A DNA stretch of 64,000 nucleotides from assembly GCF_003268395.1 (NCBI RefSeq), contig NZ_LQXQ01000010.1, forward strand, positions 1 to 64,000. The letters run 5' to 3'. The position numbers were made by a program, and so were the translations under genes. Source of the DNA: Acinetobacter sp. CFCC 10889 (GTDB lineage: Bacteria; Pseudomonadota; Gammaproteobacteria; Pseudomonadales; Moraxellaceae). Position 1 is the first letter of the stretch, and every line of letters starts with the position of its first letter. Of this stretch, positions 38,064 through 47,281 are shown piece after piece. A model generated the notes under the pieces. It saw only the letters and a program-made list of their open reading frames with translations, did not search any database and was not told the origin of the DNA.

Positions 38064-39251
38064 TTAAGTTGCAGGAATAAGGTCTGGTACCAGTTTGGTG
38101 AGTGTTAAACGCTGTTTGCCTGCGGTTGCCCCAAGCAGTACAAAGCCACGTAATGTACCATCTGCATCGGTTGCTTTTGATAACATACCATCATCAAATT
38201 CTTCATTGTTCCAAGTGACATCGACACCAATTGGAGCGGGTAATACTGTCAGTGGTGCAGCTGGAGTTTTAACTGCAACAGGCATTGCAGGGTAATGCAC
38301 ATTGGTCGTTTGCCCACTTAAGGTTTTTGCCAAAGCCCGTGCTTGTTGCATCAAAGGCATAACATAAGGCAGTAATGTTCCATTGACTTCGGCACAGTCA
38401 CCAATGGCATAAATATCAGCTTGGTTAGTTTCTAATAGTGTATTGGTAATCACACCACGACTGGTTGCAATCTCTGCTGTTTTTGCAAGATCAATATTCG
38501 GTTGTAAACCAATCGCAGATAAAACGACATCCGCTGCAAGTGATTGACCATTTGCCAGAGAAATCACATAACCACGTTCAGTTTTAGATACTTTTTCAAC
38601 TGTTGTACCTAGTGCGAATTTAATGCCTGATTCTTCAAGATTTTGCTGAAATGCTTGTGCAACATGCGTAGGCAATAAACGCCCTAAAGGCTGTGATGCG
38701 AGATCAATCACAGTGACTTGATGACCTGTATTTTGTAAATCATTGGCAAATTCACAACCAATCAGACCTGCACCTAAGATCACTACACGTTTGTCAGCGC
38801 AATCACCTGTTGTACAGGTTTCAAGTGAATCACGGAACGCACGATAGTCGATCAGTGAGTTAACCACATGAATATCATCACTGCCATCACCAGCAATCGC
38901 AAGGCGAATCGGGTTTGCACCTACAGCTAAAATGAGTTTTGAGTAGTCTTGTGTTGACACTTGACCATCTTTTTCAATTGTCAGTTGGTGTTTTTCTGCA
39001 TCAATGGCTTTAACCCAAGTATCTGCTTCAATGCGCATATTGAGTTGAGTTGCCATTTTTTCAGCATTGCCTAGACCAATTTGGTCAGGGGCTTTATTGC
39101 CCACTAAAGCATTGGAAAGAGTAGGCTTTGCATAATTCACCGCATCATCTGCGCAAATCATCACAAGTTCTTGCTCTGTGCTTAATTTACGAAATTCTCT
39201 TGCTAGGGTATAACCCGCCATGCCTGAACCTACGATGACGACTGGTTGCAT
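38064..39251 (-). CDS. rubB: Rubredoxin-NAD(+) reductase
   Basis: This FAD protein passes electrons from NADH to rubredoxin, which feeds the membrane alkane hydroxylase AlkM/AlkB. The 395-residue protein has the N-terminal FAD motif VVIVGSGMAGYTLAREF, the NAD motif VVILGAGLIGCEFA and the C-terminal FAD motif IYAIGDCAEV. ATG 39251 is chosen, because GGAG lies 6 bases upstream and the product then starts like ADP1 RubB. Longer readings run into the rubA-rubB gap. A terminator-like hairpin separates it from rubA. Confidence 0.95.
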   Translation of the reverse strand: MQPVVIVGSGMAGYTLAREFRKLSTEQELVMICADDAVNYAKPTLSNALVGNKAPDQIGLGNAEKMATQLNMRIEADTWVKAIDAEKHQLTIEKDGQVSTQDYSKLILAVGANPIRLAIAGDGSDDIHVVNSLIDYRAFRDSLETCTTGDCADKRVVILGAGLIGCEFANDLQNTGHQVTVIDLASQPLGRLLPTHVAQAFQQNLEESGIKFALGTTVEKVSKTERGYVISLANGQSLAADVVLSAIGLQPNIDLAKTAEIATSRGVITNTLLETNQADIYAIGDCAEVNGTLLPYVMPLMQQARALAKTLSGQTTNVHYPAMPVAVKTPAAPLTVLPAPIGVDVTWNNEEFDDGMLSKATDADGTLRGFVLLGATAGKQRLTLTKLVPDLIPAT

Positions 39252-39305
39252 ATCATTCTCCATACTATTTTCAATATTATATAAGTGATAAATTATACAA
39301 GTGAT

Positions 39306-39332
39306 AAAAAAGACCATGTAAACATGGTCTTT
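39306..39332 (-). terminator. Terminator-like hairpin between rubA and rubB
   Basis: On the minus strand a perfect 10-bp stem (AAAGACCATG / CATGGTCTTT) with a TTTA loop runs into a TTTTTT tract, 11 bp after the rubA stop and 55 bp before rubB. It should reduce rubB-estB-oxyR expression relative to rubA. Confidence 0.85.
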
Positions 39333-39342
39333 CACGTACTGA

Positions 39343-39507
39343 TTATACTTCTACCATTTCAAAATCGGCTTTAGACACGCCACAGTCTGGGCAAGTCCAA
39401 TCATCAGGAATATCTTCCCATTTTGTACCTGCTGCGATGCCATCTTGTGGCCAGCCTTCTGCTTCGTCATAAATCCAACCACAAACGATGCATTGATATT
39501 TTTTCAT
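39343..39507 (-). CDS. rubA: Rubredoxin
   Basis: This 54-residue iron protein carries electrons to the alkane hydroxylase. It has the canonical Fe(Cys)4 site: Cys6-x2-Cys9 ([10 protein letters not shown]) and Cys39-x2-Cys42 ([10 protein letters not shown]), with the usual aromatic core residues (Tyr, Trp30, Phe49). ATG 39507 follows an AGGAG-like site (GGAGAATTAG). It is first in the rubA-rubB-estB-oxyR cluster. Confidence 0.97.
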   Translation of the reverse strand: MKKYQCIVCGWIYDEAEGWPQDGIAAGTKWEDIPDDWTCPDCGVSKADFEMVEV

Positions 39508-40110
39508 CTAATTCTCCAAAATCTGACAGATGGCGTATATTTGCTGTCAGTCAAAAATCTTGCTTTTACATTAACTCTAGCGATATGCATTGCAATGCCT
39601 ACATATTCAAACAAATTTTTACGCAGTTCAAGAACGAATGTAAAGTAAATAATGGAGTTTACCCAACTAATTGTAAAGCTGAATGGCAGAGTAGGACAAA
39701 AGCGTGGTTGTTTGGGCGAATTAGAGGCTTTTTGTTAGACAATCTTGTTTTTCAATATGTGATGTTTCATGTAGTTCTAAGTATGATCAAAAATGAGTTA
39801 TGACGCAGCATTAGGATATTTCTCGTAAAATTTATTTAATGATCAAAATATTTGGATTTCCACTATAAAACTCCTGTATTTGTTATTAGGTGAAAATACG
39901 TTATTTAGACGATAGTCTAAAAGCATTTTTAGACAATTTTCATTATAATTGGATTATATAAATCTATAACTAATATTTTTTAAATAAATGGTTGTTGGTG
40001 AATCAATAACTTATAAAAATGAACAGTGCTTCCATTATCTTAGCGACTTTAAAAAATAGACTATTCAAGTTAAAATTACTACATTCTTTCATTCATACAG
40101 TCTCCCCATT
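39508..40110. other. Divergent intergenic region between rubA and apt
   Basis: This 603 bp tract must hold the rubA and apt promoters. One small hairpin (TTTAGAC-GATA-GTCTAAA) lies near 39908-39925. A plus-strand open frame covering 39423-39803 crosses rubA antisense and has no coding features. I see no tRNA, known RNA or insertion element. Confidence 0.45.
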
Positions 40111-40650
40111 ATGAACATGTCTACAGCTTTGTGGTCTCACATTCGTACTGTCCAAGATTTTCCAAAACCTGGTATTTGTTTTTATGATTTAACACCACTT
40201 TTCATGAAAAATCTTGAGCCGTTGACAGATGCATTAGTGGCAAGCATTCCTGTTGAGCAATTGGCAGAAGTTGAAAGTTTTGTGGCTGTAGAAGCACGTG
40301 GATTTGTGTTAGCAAGTCTATTGGCACAACGTACAGGCAAAGGTTTATTGTTGGTGCGTAAAGCAGGTAAACTTCCACCTCCTGTGATCGGTGTTGGTTA
40401 TAGCCTTGAGTATGGTCTGGATCGTTTGGAAATGTCAGCGGATATTCAACCGCAAAAAGTCATGATTGTAGATGATGTCTTGGCAACTGGTGGTACTTTA
40501 AAAGCAGTTAAACAATTGATGAATAAGTGTAATCATACTGTGTTAGGTGCGAGTATTTTTCTTGACTTGCAAGACTTACATGGCGATTTAGGTTTAAATA
40601 TTTGGTCTGTTCTAGATGAACAATCTAAACCTGAAGAGGCTGTGGCTTAA
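40111..40650 (+). CDS. apt: Adenine phosphoribosyltransferase
   Basis: Apt salvages adenine to AMP using PRPP. The 179-residue protein shows the type I PRPP-binding motif VMIVDDVLATGGTLKA (about residues 116-131) and the Apt hallmarks DLTPLF, VAVEARGFVLASLLA and VRKAGKLPPP. No convincing Shine-Dalgarno sequence precedes ATG 40111; ATG 40117 is also possible. It ends in a strong terminator. Confidence 0.95.
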   Translation: MNMSTALWSHIRTVQDFPKPGICFYDLTPLFMKNLEPLTDALVASIPVEQLAEVESFVAVEARGFVLASLLAQRTGKGLLLVRKAGKLPPPVIGVGYSLEYGLDRLEMSADIQPQKVMIVDDVLATGGTLKAVKQLMNKCNHTVLGASIFLDLQDLHGDLGLNIWSVLDEQSKPEEAVA

Positions 40651-40696
40651 TTTATTGGGTTGCATCTTTAGGTCATGATTTAAAAAATATATTCTT

Positions 40697-40729
40697 AAAG
40701 CCTTGTGGAAATATTCGCAAGGCTTTTTT
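40697..40729 (+). terminator. Terminator of apt
   Basis: AAAGCCTTG pairs with CAAGGCTTT around a 12-base loop, with inner pairs possible, followed by a T-run. It is shared with the end of the convergent hydrolase gene. Confidence 0.85.
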
Positions 40730-41232
40730 TATATTACAAAAGTATCTTGCATATATTCGATCATGCGATTTAGATTATCAGGTGATGCTAAACGGTGATG
40801 TCCGCCTTGCATCATTTCAACATGCATATAAGATTCTAAAATATTTGAAGTTTCATACATGTCGAGGATTTCATCCCCTAACTCGATATATGCTGTTTGT
40901 GGAATATCATGTTCTAAATCATGTTCTGTGATAGGTGCATAATCTGCGCGAAAGTCTGGATGTAAACTTGGATTGGCGATAATGGCAGGAATGCGAAATA
41001 ATTGTGACATTTTGAGTGCCCAATAACCACCTAAGCTATGTCCAATGATCAGTTTAGGCTGAATTTTGTGGATAATATCCTGATATAAATCAGCCACAGT
41101 GTCATAATTTAAATTGCGATAATCAATATCAAGACAATATTTTTGTGCAGCATCTAATGCATGAAATTTAGTCGAATCTTTTGATGAGTCTAGCCCATGC
41201 ATAAACAATATTTTTGACATATACATATTCAT
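40729..41232 (-). CDS. Small alpha/beta hydrolase, YqiA/RBBP9-like
   Basis: The 167-residue protein is a minimal alpha/beta hydrolase. It starts with ILFMHGLDSSKDSTKF, has a nucleophile Ser66 in IIGHSLGGYWA followed by the YqiA-like IANPSLHP, an acid near ELGDEILDM and a His in GGHHRLASP. E. coli YqiA is a short-chain acyl-CoA thioesterase/esterase, and the substrate here is unknown. The start is uncertain among ATG 41232, 41226 and 41220, none of which has a strong ribosome binding site. Confidence 0.78.
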   Translation of the reverse strand: MNMYMSKILFMHGLDSSKDSTKFHALDAAQKYCLDIDYRNLNYDTVADLYQDIIHKIQPKLIIGHSLGGYWALKMSQLFRIPAIIANPSLHPDFRADYAPITEHDLEHDIPQTAYIELGDEILDMYETSNILESYMHVEMMQGGHHRLASPDNLNRMIEYMQDTFVI

Positions 41233-41596
41233 TTTTTTCACTTTTTGAAACTGTCTTTATTCACAAAGATAGTGAGATTGATATAGTTTACTTTTCAACT
41301 ATTTCTCAAATTATTGTACTCAGCTCATTTAAAAAAAATAGTTAGATTTTGGTCTAAGATAAATTTAAAAATGTTTAAGTGTTCGTTCTTTATGAATAAT
41401 ATTTTGCGCATTAAATATTATTTTCTAGTATTAGTGTAGGTTATTTCACATTTAATTTGGATTTATTTGTGAAAATGTAAGTTTATTTGATGCTCTAAGG
41501 TCATTGAGTATTGCTTGAGTGGACTTATTTTTTAGTTAAAAGAGCAGGGAGCAGACTAAAGTTCTATATCTGCATTGTGAGCTTTTATTGATCATT
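41233..41596. other. AT-rich intergenic region
   Basis: This 364-bp region lies between two minus-strand genes. It holds the promoter of the YqiA-like gene. I see no hairpin terminator after the secreted-protein gene and no RNA gene. Confidence 0.4.
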
Positions 41597-42313
41597 TTAG
41601 TGCCGAGGGCAAACTAACTGTATCGGTTGTTCTGCTTCAAAGTTTGTAGGTTTGCCATTGTTATTATAAGGTTGAAATCGTGAAGAAATCAGCTCTTTAT
41701 GTACCAAATTATTGAGTTCTACATTGGATGATGGGTTGACTAAGTCGACAGCGTGTATTCGACCATCAGCATTTATACGCAGTTTAGTTTCAAAGGTATA
41801 ATCACGATCTTTGCGAATCACAGCTTGTTCGTACAATGGATCATCTGCTCGCAGTTTACAAAATTTTGCCGAAATATCCGCTAAGCGTTGAAAACGAGGT
41901 TGTTTTTTCCAAGCGATGCCTAAGGGAAATTGGACATTTAAAATATAGTGTTTCTTAGACTGGACTGTATTTGTTACGGCGCTTTTTTGTTGTTCAAGCA
42001 GCATTTGGTCTAACTTTTTAAGTTCTTCATGAGAATCACTTTGAGCAAGTTCTAAAGCACGTTGATCTAACATTGGGAATTTGGGATTTGGATTGAGTAA
42101 TTTGTGTGAAATGCTTTTATTCTCAGGATCAGAGATGAGTTCAATTTGCCAAATATAGTTTTCAGTGTCTAAATTAGTACGTTCCACTTTATTTTTTAAA
42201 GTATGAATGTTTGGCGTAGAGTTGATTGTTTGAGTTGGACTATCCTGCTCAAGCGCCCACGCTGTTGTGATAAAAAATAAATGACTGAGAAAAATAATTG
42301 AGAATTTAGACAT
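41597..42313 (-). CDS. Secreted protein with a TonB-like C-terminal domain
   Basis: The 238-residue protein begins with a signal peptide (MSKFSIIFLSHLFFITTAWA). The C-terminal third (YTFETKLRINADGRIHAVDLVNPSSNVELNNLVHKELISSRFQPYNNNGKPTNFEAEQPIQLV) has the pattern of a TonB C-terminal domain: a strand with G-x-V-like spacing, a helix and a final strand. There is no N-terminal membrane anchor with a Pro-rich spacer, so it is not a standard TonB. ATG 42313 is taken as the start. The long upstream in-frame extension would overlap the lysS promoter. The function is unknown. Confidence 0.65.
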   Translation of the reverse strand: MSKFSIIFLSHLFFITTAWALEQDSPTQTINSTPNIHTLKNKVERTNLDTENYIWQIELISDPENKSISHKLLNPNPKFPMLDQRALELAQSDSHEELKKLDQMLLEQQKSAVTNTVQSKKHYILNVQFPLGIAWKKQPRFQRLADISAKFCKLRADDPLYEQAVIRKDRDYTFETKLRINADGRIHAVDLVNPSSNVELNNLVHKELISSRFQPYNNNGKPTNFEAEQPIQLVCPRH

Positions 42314-42427
42314 AGGTTTAATATTTAATTCGGCTTTATTGGAAATTGCTGCAATTGTGTGCTGCTTATTATGTTGTAAATCTGCTATGCTATGCAACTT
42401 CCGTTTTTTATTACAATCGAGGCAGAG

Positions 42428-43954
42428 ATGACGCAACATAACGCTCAATCGACTTCTGAACAACACATTTCCGAAAACGATTTAATTGCACAGCGTCATG
42501 CCAAGCTCAAGCAAATTCAAGATCATGCTAAGGAAACAGGTGTGAGCCCGTGGCCAAACACCTTTAAGCGTGAGCATTATGCACAAGATTTACAAGACCA
42601 ATTTGCTGACCAATCTAAAGAACAAATCGAAGCTGGTGACAAGGTTTATGTAAAAGTTGCTGGTCGTGTGATGTTGAACCGTGGTTCATTCATCGTAATT
42701 CAAGATATGACTGGACGTATTCAACTTTATGTCGCACGTAAAGAACTTGCTCCTGAAGTACTAGATACAATTAAAAGTTTAGATCTTGGCGATATTATTG
42801 CAATTGAAGGCTATATCGGTCGTTCAGGTAAAGGTGATCTATATGTTCATATTGAACATTTTGAATTATTAACAAAATCACTGCGCCCACTTCCAGACAA
42901 ATTCCACGGTTTATCTGATACTGAAGCGAAATATCGTAAACGTTATTTAGATTTGATCGTGAATGAAGAAACACGTAAAACCTTTGAAATTCGTGCCAAA
43001 GTAATCGCTGGAATTCGTACGTTTTTGATCAATGAACGTTATATGGAAGTTGAAACGCCAATGATGCACGTGATTCCTGGAGGTGCAACTGCACGTCCAT
43101 TTGAAACACATCATAATGCTTTGGATATGCCATTGTTCTTACGTATTGCCCCTGAGCTTTATTTAAAGCGTTTGGTGGTGGGTGGTTTTGAACGTGTATT
43201 TGAAATTAACCGTAACTTCCGTAACGAAGGTGTTTCAACTCGTCATAACCCAGAATTCACCATGATTGAATTCTATCAAGCTTATGCAGATTATAAAGAC
43301 TTAATGGCTTTGACTGAAAATATGCTTGAGAAATTGGCGATTGATATTTTAGGTTCAACTGATGTGCCTTATGGTGAAGAAGTGTTTAGCTTCAAAGGTC
43401 CATTTAAGAAAATCTCAATGTTTGATGCGATTTTGGAACATAACCCACAATTCACACCTGAAAATGTCGGTGATCGTGACTTCCTTGCAGACTTTGTTAA
43501 AAATGAACTAAAAGAGCAAGTGAAACCAGGTTTTGGTTTGGGCAAGCTGCAAACCATCGTGTTTGAAGAAACGGTTGAAACCAAATTACGTCAACCGACA
43601 TTCATTACTGAATATCCAGCGGAAACGTCTCCACTAGCGCGCCGTAACGATGACAATCCACACATTACGGATCGTTTTGAATTCTTCATTGGTGGTCGTG
43701 AGCTGGCAAATGGCTTCTCAGAATTGAATGACCCAATTGACCAAGCAGAGCGTTTCCAAGCGCAAGTGGAAGAAAAAGATGCAGGTGATGATGAAGCAAT
43801 GCATTATGATGCAGACTTTATTGAAGCATTGGAATATGGTCTACCACCGACTGCAGGTGAGGGCATCGGGATCGACCGTTTGGTGATGTTATTTGCCAAT
43901 GCAGCGAGTATTCGTGATGTGATTTTATTCCCACATATGCGTCATAAAAACTAA
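42428..43954 (+). CDS. lysS: Lysyl-tRNA synthetase, class II
   Basis: The enzyme charges tRNA(Lys). The 508-residue protein has an N-terminal OB-fold anticodon domain ([28 protein letters not shown]). The class II motifs follow: motif 2 ([20 protein letters not shown]) and motif 3 ([13 protein letters not shown]). ATG 42428 has GAGG 5 bases upstream and is preferred to the in-frame ATG at 42392. A terminator hairpin follows. Confidence 0.97.
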   Translation: MTQHNAQSTSEQHISENDLIAQRHAKLKQIQDHAKETGVSPWPNTFKREHYAQDLQDQFADQSKEQIEAGDKVYVKVAGRVMLNRGSFIVIQDMTGRIQLYVARKELAPEVLDTIKSLDLGDIIAIEGYIGRSGKGDLYVHIEHFELLTKSLRPLPDKFHGLSDTEAKYRKRYLDLIVNEETRKTFEIRAKVIAGIRTFLINERYMEVETPMMHVIPGGATARPFETHHNALDMPLFLRIAPELYLKRLVVGGFERVFEINRNFRNEGVSTRHNPEFTMIEFYQAYADYKDLMALTENMLEKLAIDILGSTDVPYGEEVFSFKGPFKKISMFDAILEHNPQFTPENVGDRDFLADFVKNELKEQVKPGFGLGKLQTIVFEETVETKLRQPTFITEYPAETSPLARRNDDNPHITDRFEFFIGGRELANGFSELNDPIDQAERFQAQVEEKDAGDDEAMHYDADFIEALEYGLPPTAGEGIGIDRLVMLFANAASIRDVILFPHMRHKN

Positions 43955-43972
43955 GTGAAATCCAAATTGTAA

Positions 43973-43998
43973 AAAAGCCACTGAATACAGTGGCTTTT
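43973..43998 (+). terminator. Terminator of lysS
   Basis: A perfect 11-bp stem (AAAAGCCACTG / CAGTGGCTTTT) with an AATA loop, nearly the same hairpin as after cysH. Confidence 0.9.
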
Positions 43999-44180
43999 GT
44001 ATTTAAATGTATTGTGTATACAAAGCATATTTTAAAATATTATGATTTGATATAAATCAAGGCATAATGCAAATGATTTATTACACTGTTAAAATATTGT
44101 AATAAAACAGTTTCACCATTGAAAAGTTTGGTTAAAAAAATTAAGGTGGAGCACAGCAATGTTTAGAGAATATAAGACGC

Positions 44181-45638
44181 ATGTTTTTCAAGAAATCATT
44201 ATGTGCTGTGGTATTGGCAAGTTTATCTTTACCTGTGTTCGCACAAGGCTTGGTATTGAACAATGAAGATATTCGTACAGATTTAAACTGGTTAAATCAA
44301 CAAGGTGTGATTCAAATCAGTACATCAACTTGGCCAATGAGCGGTGATGAGATTCAACGTGCGCTTTCAGCAGCCAACGTGAGTAATAATACCCAGCAAA
44401 AAGTTATTGATTCTATTCAAAATGCCTTAAAAGCTGACAATCAAACTGCAAAATTGGGTTTATTTGCAGAAACGGATCAAAAGAATGTACCGCAAGCATT
44501 TGGTGATAGTCAAAAAGCACAATATGTAGGTTCTTTAGAGTTTAATGCTGGTGGTGAAAACTGGGATGCTAAAATTCGTGTGAATGGTGAGAAAGATCCA
44601 CAGATTGACAATGGTCAAGATGTCAATGTTGAAGGTTCTTATCTTGCAGGTAAACTGTTTAACCAATGGTTAATTGCAGGTCAGATTCCAACTTATTGGG
44701 GACCTGGACATGATGGTAGCTTAATTCGTGGTGATGCAAGTCGTCCAGTCTATGGCTTTACAGCACAGCGTGCAGAACAAAAAGCATTTGAATCTAAATG
44801 GTTATCTTGGATTGGTCCTTGGCAATATCAGGCATTTGCAGGTCGTCTAGATGATTATAATGCTGTGCCTGATGCAAATTTAGTTGGTTTACGTTTAACT
44901 GCACAACCTTTGCCATATTTGGAACTCGGTGCTTCACGTACATTCCAAATTGATGGTGAAGGTCAACCTGGTAGTGGTAAAGCTTATTGGAATGCCTTTA
45001 TTGGTAAAGACAATGAATGTAATGCACAAGGTTGTTCTGGTGAAGGCAATGCATCTAACCAATTGGCAGGTTTTGATGCACGTTTGAATTTACAACAATT
45101 GGCGAATGTACCTATGAGCCTTTATGGGCAATTTATTGGTGAAGATGAAGCAGGTTTATTACCATCTAAAAAAATGTATTTAGCGGGTGCTGATTACTCA
45201 TCTTCATATAAAGATATGCCTTTCCAGCTTTATGCAGAATGGGCAAATACTGAAACCAATGGTGATGCCAAAGGCATTTCTTATAACCATCACATTTATA
45301 AAGATGGTTATTATCAACATGGTTTCTCGCTTGGTCATGCAATGGGTGGCGATGGTGAAATGATCTCGGTTGGTGGTGATATTCGTTTTGATATTATGAA
45401 TCGTTTAAGTGGTCGTGCGATCTTTGCTAAAGTTAATCAATCAAATCGTTTAACTAATGTTGCTTTCCCTGAAGATGATAAAGTTAAAGCCTTGGATATT
45501 ACATGGACACATTATTTAAAACCGAGCATTCCATTGAAAATTAATGGTTGGGTGAGTGATTCTGATCATGATGGTAATGATGCGGGTGCATCAATAGGTG
45601 TGGAAATTCCATTGGAAAAAGCAATATTTGGTCATTAA
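44181..45638 (+). CDS. Capsule assembly Wzi-family outer-membrane protein
   Basis: The 485-residue protein has a signal peptide (MFFKKSLCAVVLASLSLPVFA). It then shows the Wzi-family pattern: an N-terminal helical part (EDIRTDLNWLNQQGVIQISTSTWPMSGDEIQRAL) and a beta-barrel with GQIPTYWGPGHDGSLIRG and many alternating strands. In E. coli, Wzi is an outer-membrane lectin that attaches capsule. Acinetobacter carries Wzi-like barrels outside the capsule locus, and this copy is not near capsule genes. So attachment of capsule is only a family-based guess. A noncoding tandem-repeat tract follows. Confidence 0.85.
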   Translation: MFFKKSLCAVVLASLSLPVFAQGLVLNNEDIRTDLNWLNQQGVIQISTSTWPMSGDEIQRALSAANVSNNTQQKVIDSIQNALKADNQTAKLGLFAETDQKNVPQAFGDSQKAQYVGSLEFNAGGENWDAKIRVNGEKDPQIDNGQDVNVEGSYLAGKLFNQWLIAGQIPTYWGPGHDGSLIRGDASRPVYGFTAQRAEQKAFESKWLSWIGPWQYQAFAGRLDDYNAVPDANLVGLRLTAQPLPYLELGASRTFQIDGEGQPGSGKAYWNAFIGKDNECNAQGCSGEGNASNQLAGFDARLNLQQLANVPMSLYGQFIGEDEAGLLPSKKMYLAGADYSSSYKDMPFQLYAEWANTETNGDAKGISYNHHIYKDGYYQHGFSLGHAMGGDGEMISVGGDIRFDIMNRLSGRAIFAKVNQSNRLTNVAFPEDDKVKALDITWTHYLKPSIPLKINGWVSDSDHDGNDAGASIGVEIPLEKAIFGH

Positions 45639-45660
45639 TTGATCTTTAATTTCTAAAAAA

Positions 45661-45822
45661 TACCTGATCTCAGGGATAGATTGGAAATGTGTTGCGAAAT
45701 AAAATGATGTTACTTCTTTACATGACCATAAAGAAGTAATTCCTACCATTAAAGATATAATATAACAGTTATATTTTTAATCGTATTTTATAGCTTATCT
45801 GATATAGATAAGCTTTTTTTTT
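45661..45822 (+). ncRNA. Tandem unit 1: putative small RNA gene
   Basis: This unit has three conserved blocks. Block A is a palindrome, CCTGA-TC-TCAGG, followed by GATAGATT (45661-45682). Block B is a hairpin, TTACTTCTTTA / TAAAGAAGTAA with loop CATGACCA (45710-45739), and an AT-rich tail. Block C is a strong terminator, AGCTTATCT / AGATAAGCT plus T-run (45792-45822). A stretch of more than 40 bases in block B is identical in unit 2. It could be a stand-alone small RNA; the promoter is not certain. Confidence 0.55.
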
Positions 45823-45853
45823 GCTTTAAATATAATGATATTTTTATGAAATA

Positions 45854-46013
45854 TACCTAATTTAGGGTATAGATTAGGGAGTACTTTTTTCTTAATATTA
45901 AATGACTTCTTTACATGACCATAAAGAAGTAATTCCTACCATTAAAAATATGATGTCAAAGTTATATTTTTAATTGTTTTTATAGCTTATCTAACATGGA
46001 TAAGCTTTTTTTT
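45854..46013 (+). ncRNA. Tandem unit 2: putative small RNA gene
   Basis: The unit has the same order as unit 1. Palindrome CCTAA-T-TTAGG plus GTATAGATT (45854-45875) is compensated relative to unit 1 (G to A on one arm, C to T on the other). Hairpin ACTTCTTTA / TAAAGAAGT is at 45905-45930. Terminator AGCTTATC / GATAAGCT plus T-run is at 45984-46013, with a loop that differs from unit 1. The stems are kept and the loops vary, which suggests selection on structure. Confidence 0.55.
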
Positions 46014-46096
46014 GCCTGAAAATTATTTAATATAAAAATTCATTTTCTATAAGTTTTGTTAGGAATAATATGAAAATGATTATTTTGTGTGATTTA

Positions 46097-46260
46097 TACC
46101 TAATTTAGGGTATAGAATTGTGATGTGTTTCGTTTTAATATTTCATAAATTATTTAAATAATCATAAAAATGTAATTTATAGTTTGAAGAATAATAATAT
46201 GATATCAACAGTATAGATTTAATTTTAGCTTATCTTCCTCCAGAGTTAAGCTTTTTTTTT
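46097..46260 (+). ncRNA. Tandem unit 3: diverged putative small RNA gene
   Basis: The palindromic block (46097-46118) matches unit 2 almost exactly. The middle part has diverged but can still pair (ATAAATTA near 46145 with TAATTTAT near 46173). It ends in a third terminator, AGCTTA / TAAGCT plus a nine-T run (46227-46260). It looks like an older copy of units 1 and 2. Confidence 0.45.
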
Positions 46261-46424
46261 GTCTATTTTTTATTGAATAGGCACTCGTATTTCTAAAGCT
46301 TGTTGTAGAATAAAATATTTGATTCAAGGGATATTTTAACTTTGTGGATTTGGTTCTTTAATATAATAATATCTAAAAAATTTAATTGTGCTTGATCAAA
46401 TTATTTTGCTGCAAGAATAGATTT

Positions 46425-46480
46425 GAATTTATCTGTATATAGTAAGTAGAATTTATCTGTATATAGTAAGTAGAATTTGG
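46425..46480. repeat. 24-bp tandem repeat, 2.3 copies
   Basis: Two perfect 24-bp copies (46425-46448 and 46449-46472), each starting GAATTTATCTG and ending AGTAAGTA, are followed by a partial third copy (GAATTTG). It is noncoding. Confidence 0.95.
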
Positions 46481-46693
46481 CTGTGTTATAAACTGCATAC
46501 TAGTCAAATCTGTCAATAGAAAAATTGAAAATCTAGAAACTAAACTCACTGTATTTTTAATATTTTATAATATTGAGGTGGTGAGTAAAAGATAGTTAGT
46601 ATGCTTTTTGAAACACCACCCATTTTGGATGTATAAATTTCTCCTGTTCTGGTATAGAGTTTATTGTTGGGTAATACCAAGAAACGCAGTGAT

Positions 46694-47140
46694 CTAAGCT
46701 AAATTATGTTTATACTGAATAAAGCCTGTCTTTGTTGCGACTTTGTCATAGAGATATTGGGCAGTCAGGTTGGATTCTTGCGTGAGCCAATAGACACGGT
46801 CAAATTTTCCAGCACAGACTTGATAGCTATGCTCAATCAGTTGTTTTACCAAGCCTTGGTTTCGATGTGTTTCACTGACATACAAATCTTGTAAATAACA
46901 ATAGGGCTTGTCTGTCCACATGCTCATGTGCGAAATTAAATGGACAAAGCCCACGACATCATCATTCACCTGAATGGCAAATCCAAACAGATCAGTCTGT
47001 TCAGGATTTGTGATTCTCTTCCAAGATAATCTTATTTGTTCTTCGCTCAGTTGTGATTTATAAAAAGTCAGATAGCCTTGCCAAAGCGGGAGCCATTGTT
47101 CAAAAGTAATGTTTTCCAATGGAAGAATATGAATAGTCAT
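46694..47140 (-). CDS. GNAT-family N-acetyltransferase
   Basis: The 148-residue protein has the GNAT fold, with the acetyl-CoA-binding motif CYLQDLYVSETHRNQGLVKQLIEHSYQVC (R/Q-x-x-G-x-G/V-like loop RNQGLV) and the C-terminal VYWLTQESNLTAQYLYDKVATKTGF typical of small GNAT enzymes. The substrate is unknown and could be a polyamine, amino acid or protein. It stands alone, divergent from cysD. Confidence 0.85.
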   Translation of the reverse strand: MTIHILPLENITFEQWLPLWQGYLTFYKSQLSEEQIRLSWKRITNPEQTDLFGFAIQVNDDVVGFVHLISHMSMWTDKPYCYLQDLYVSETHRNQGLVKQLIEHSYQVCAGKFDRVYWLTQESNLTAQYLYDKVATKTGFIQYKHNLA

Positions 47141-47281
47141 GGGTTTCTCTATTATTTGCTTATGATGTTTTTATATATGAATATAAAAAAACAAGCAAAT
47201 GGAGTGAGTTACAAATCACTATAATGAATATAAATTTTAATATGTGTAATAAGTACACCTTTTTGTGAGCTGGTGCTGTCA

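Larger units (their letters stand above)
45639..46693. other. 1-kb noncoding tract with tandem units
   Basis: This tract between wzi and a minus-strand acetyltransferase gene has no plausible protein gene. It contains three tandem terminator-ended units (45661-46260) and a 24-bp tandem repeat (46425-46480), listed separately. Outside these I see only AT-rich DNA. Confidence 0.7.

Noticed and set aside
39423..39803. A 126-codon plus-strand open frame over the rubA region
   Set aside because: It runs antisense through rubA, has no ribosome binding site, and the protein has no domain or signal. rubA on the other strand has a perfect rubredoxin sequence.
42314..42466. N-terminal extension of the TonB-like secreted protein
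   Set aside because: It would cover the lysS start region on the opposite strand and push the signal peptide to residue 52. ATG 42313 gives a normal signal peptide.
45710..45930. Tiny reading frame ATG ACC ATA AAG AAG TAA inside the tandem units 1 and 2
   Set aside because: Five codons with no ribosome binding site, lying within the hairpin loop and stem. Structure explains the conservation better, although a regulatory leader peptide cannot be fully excluded.
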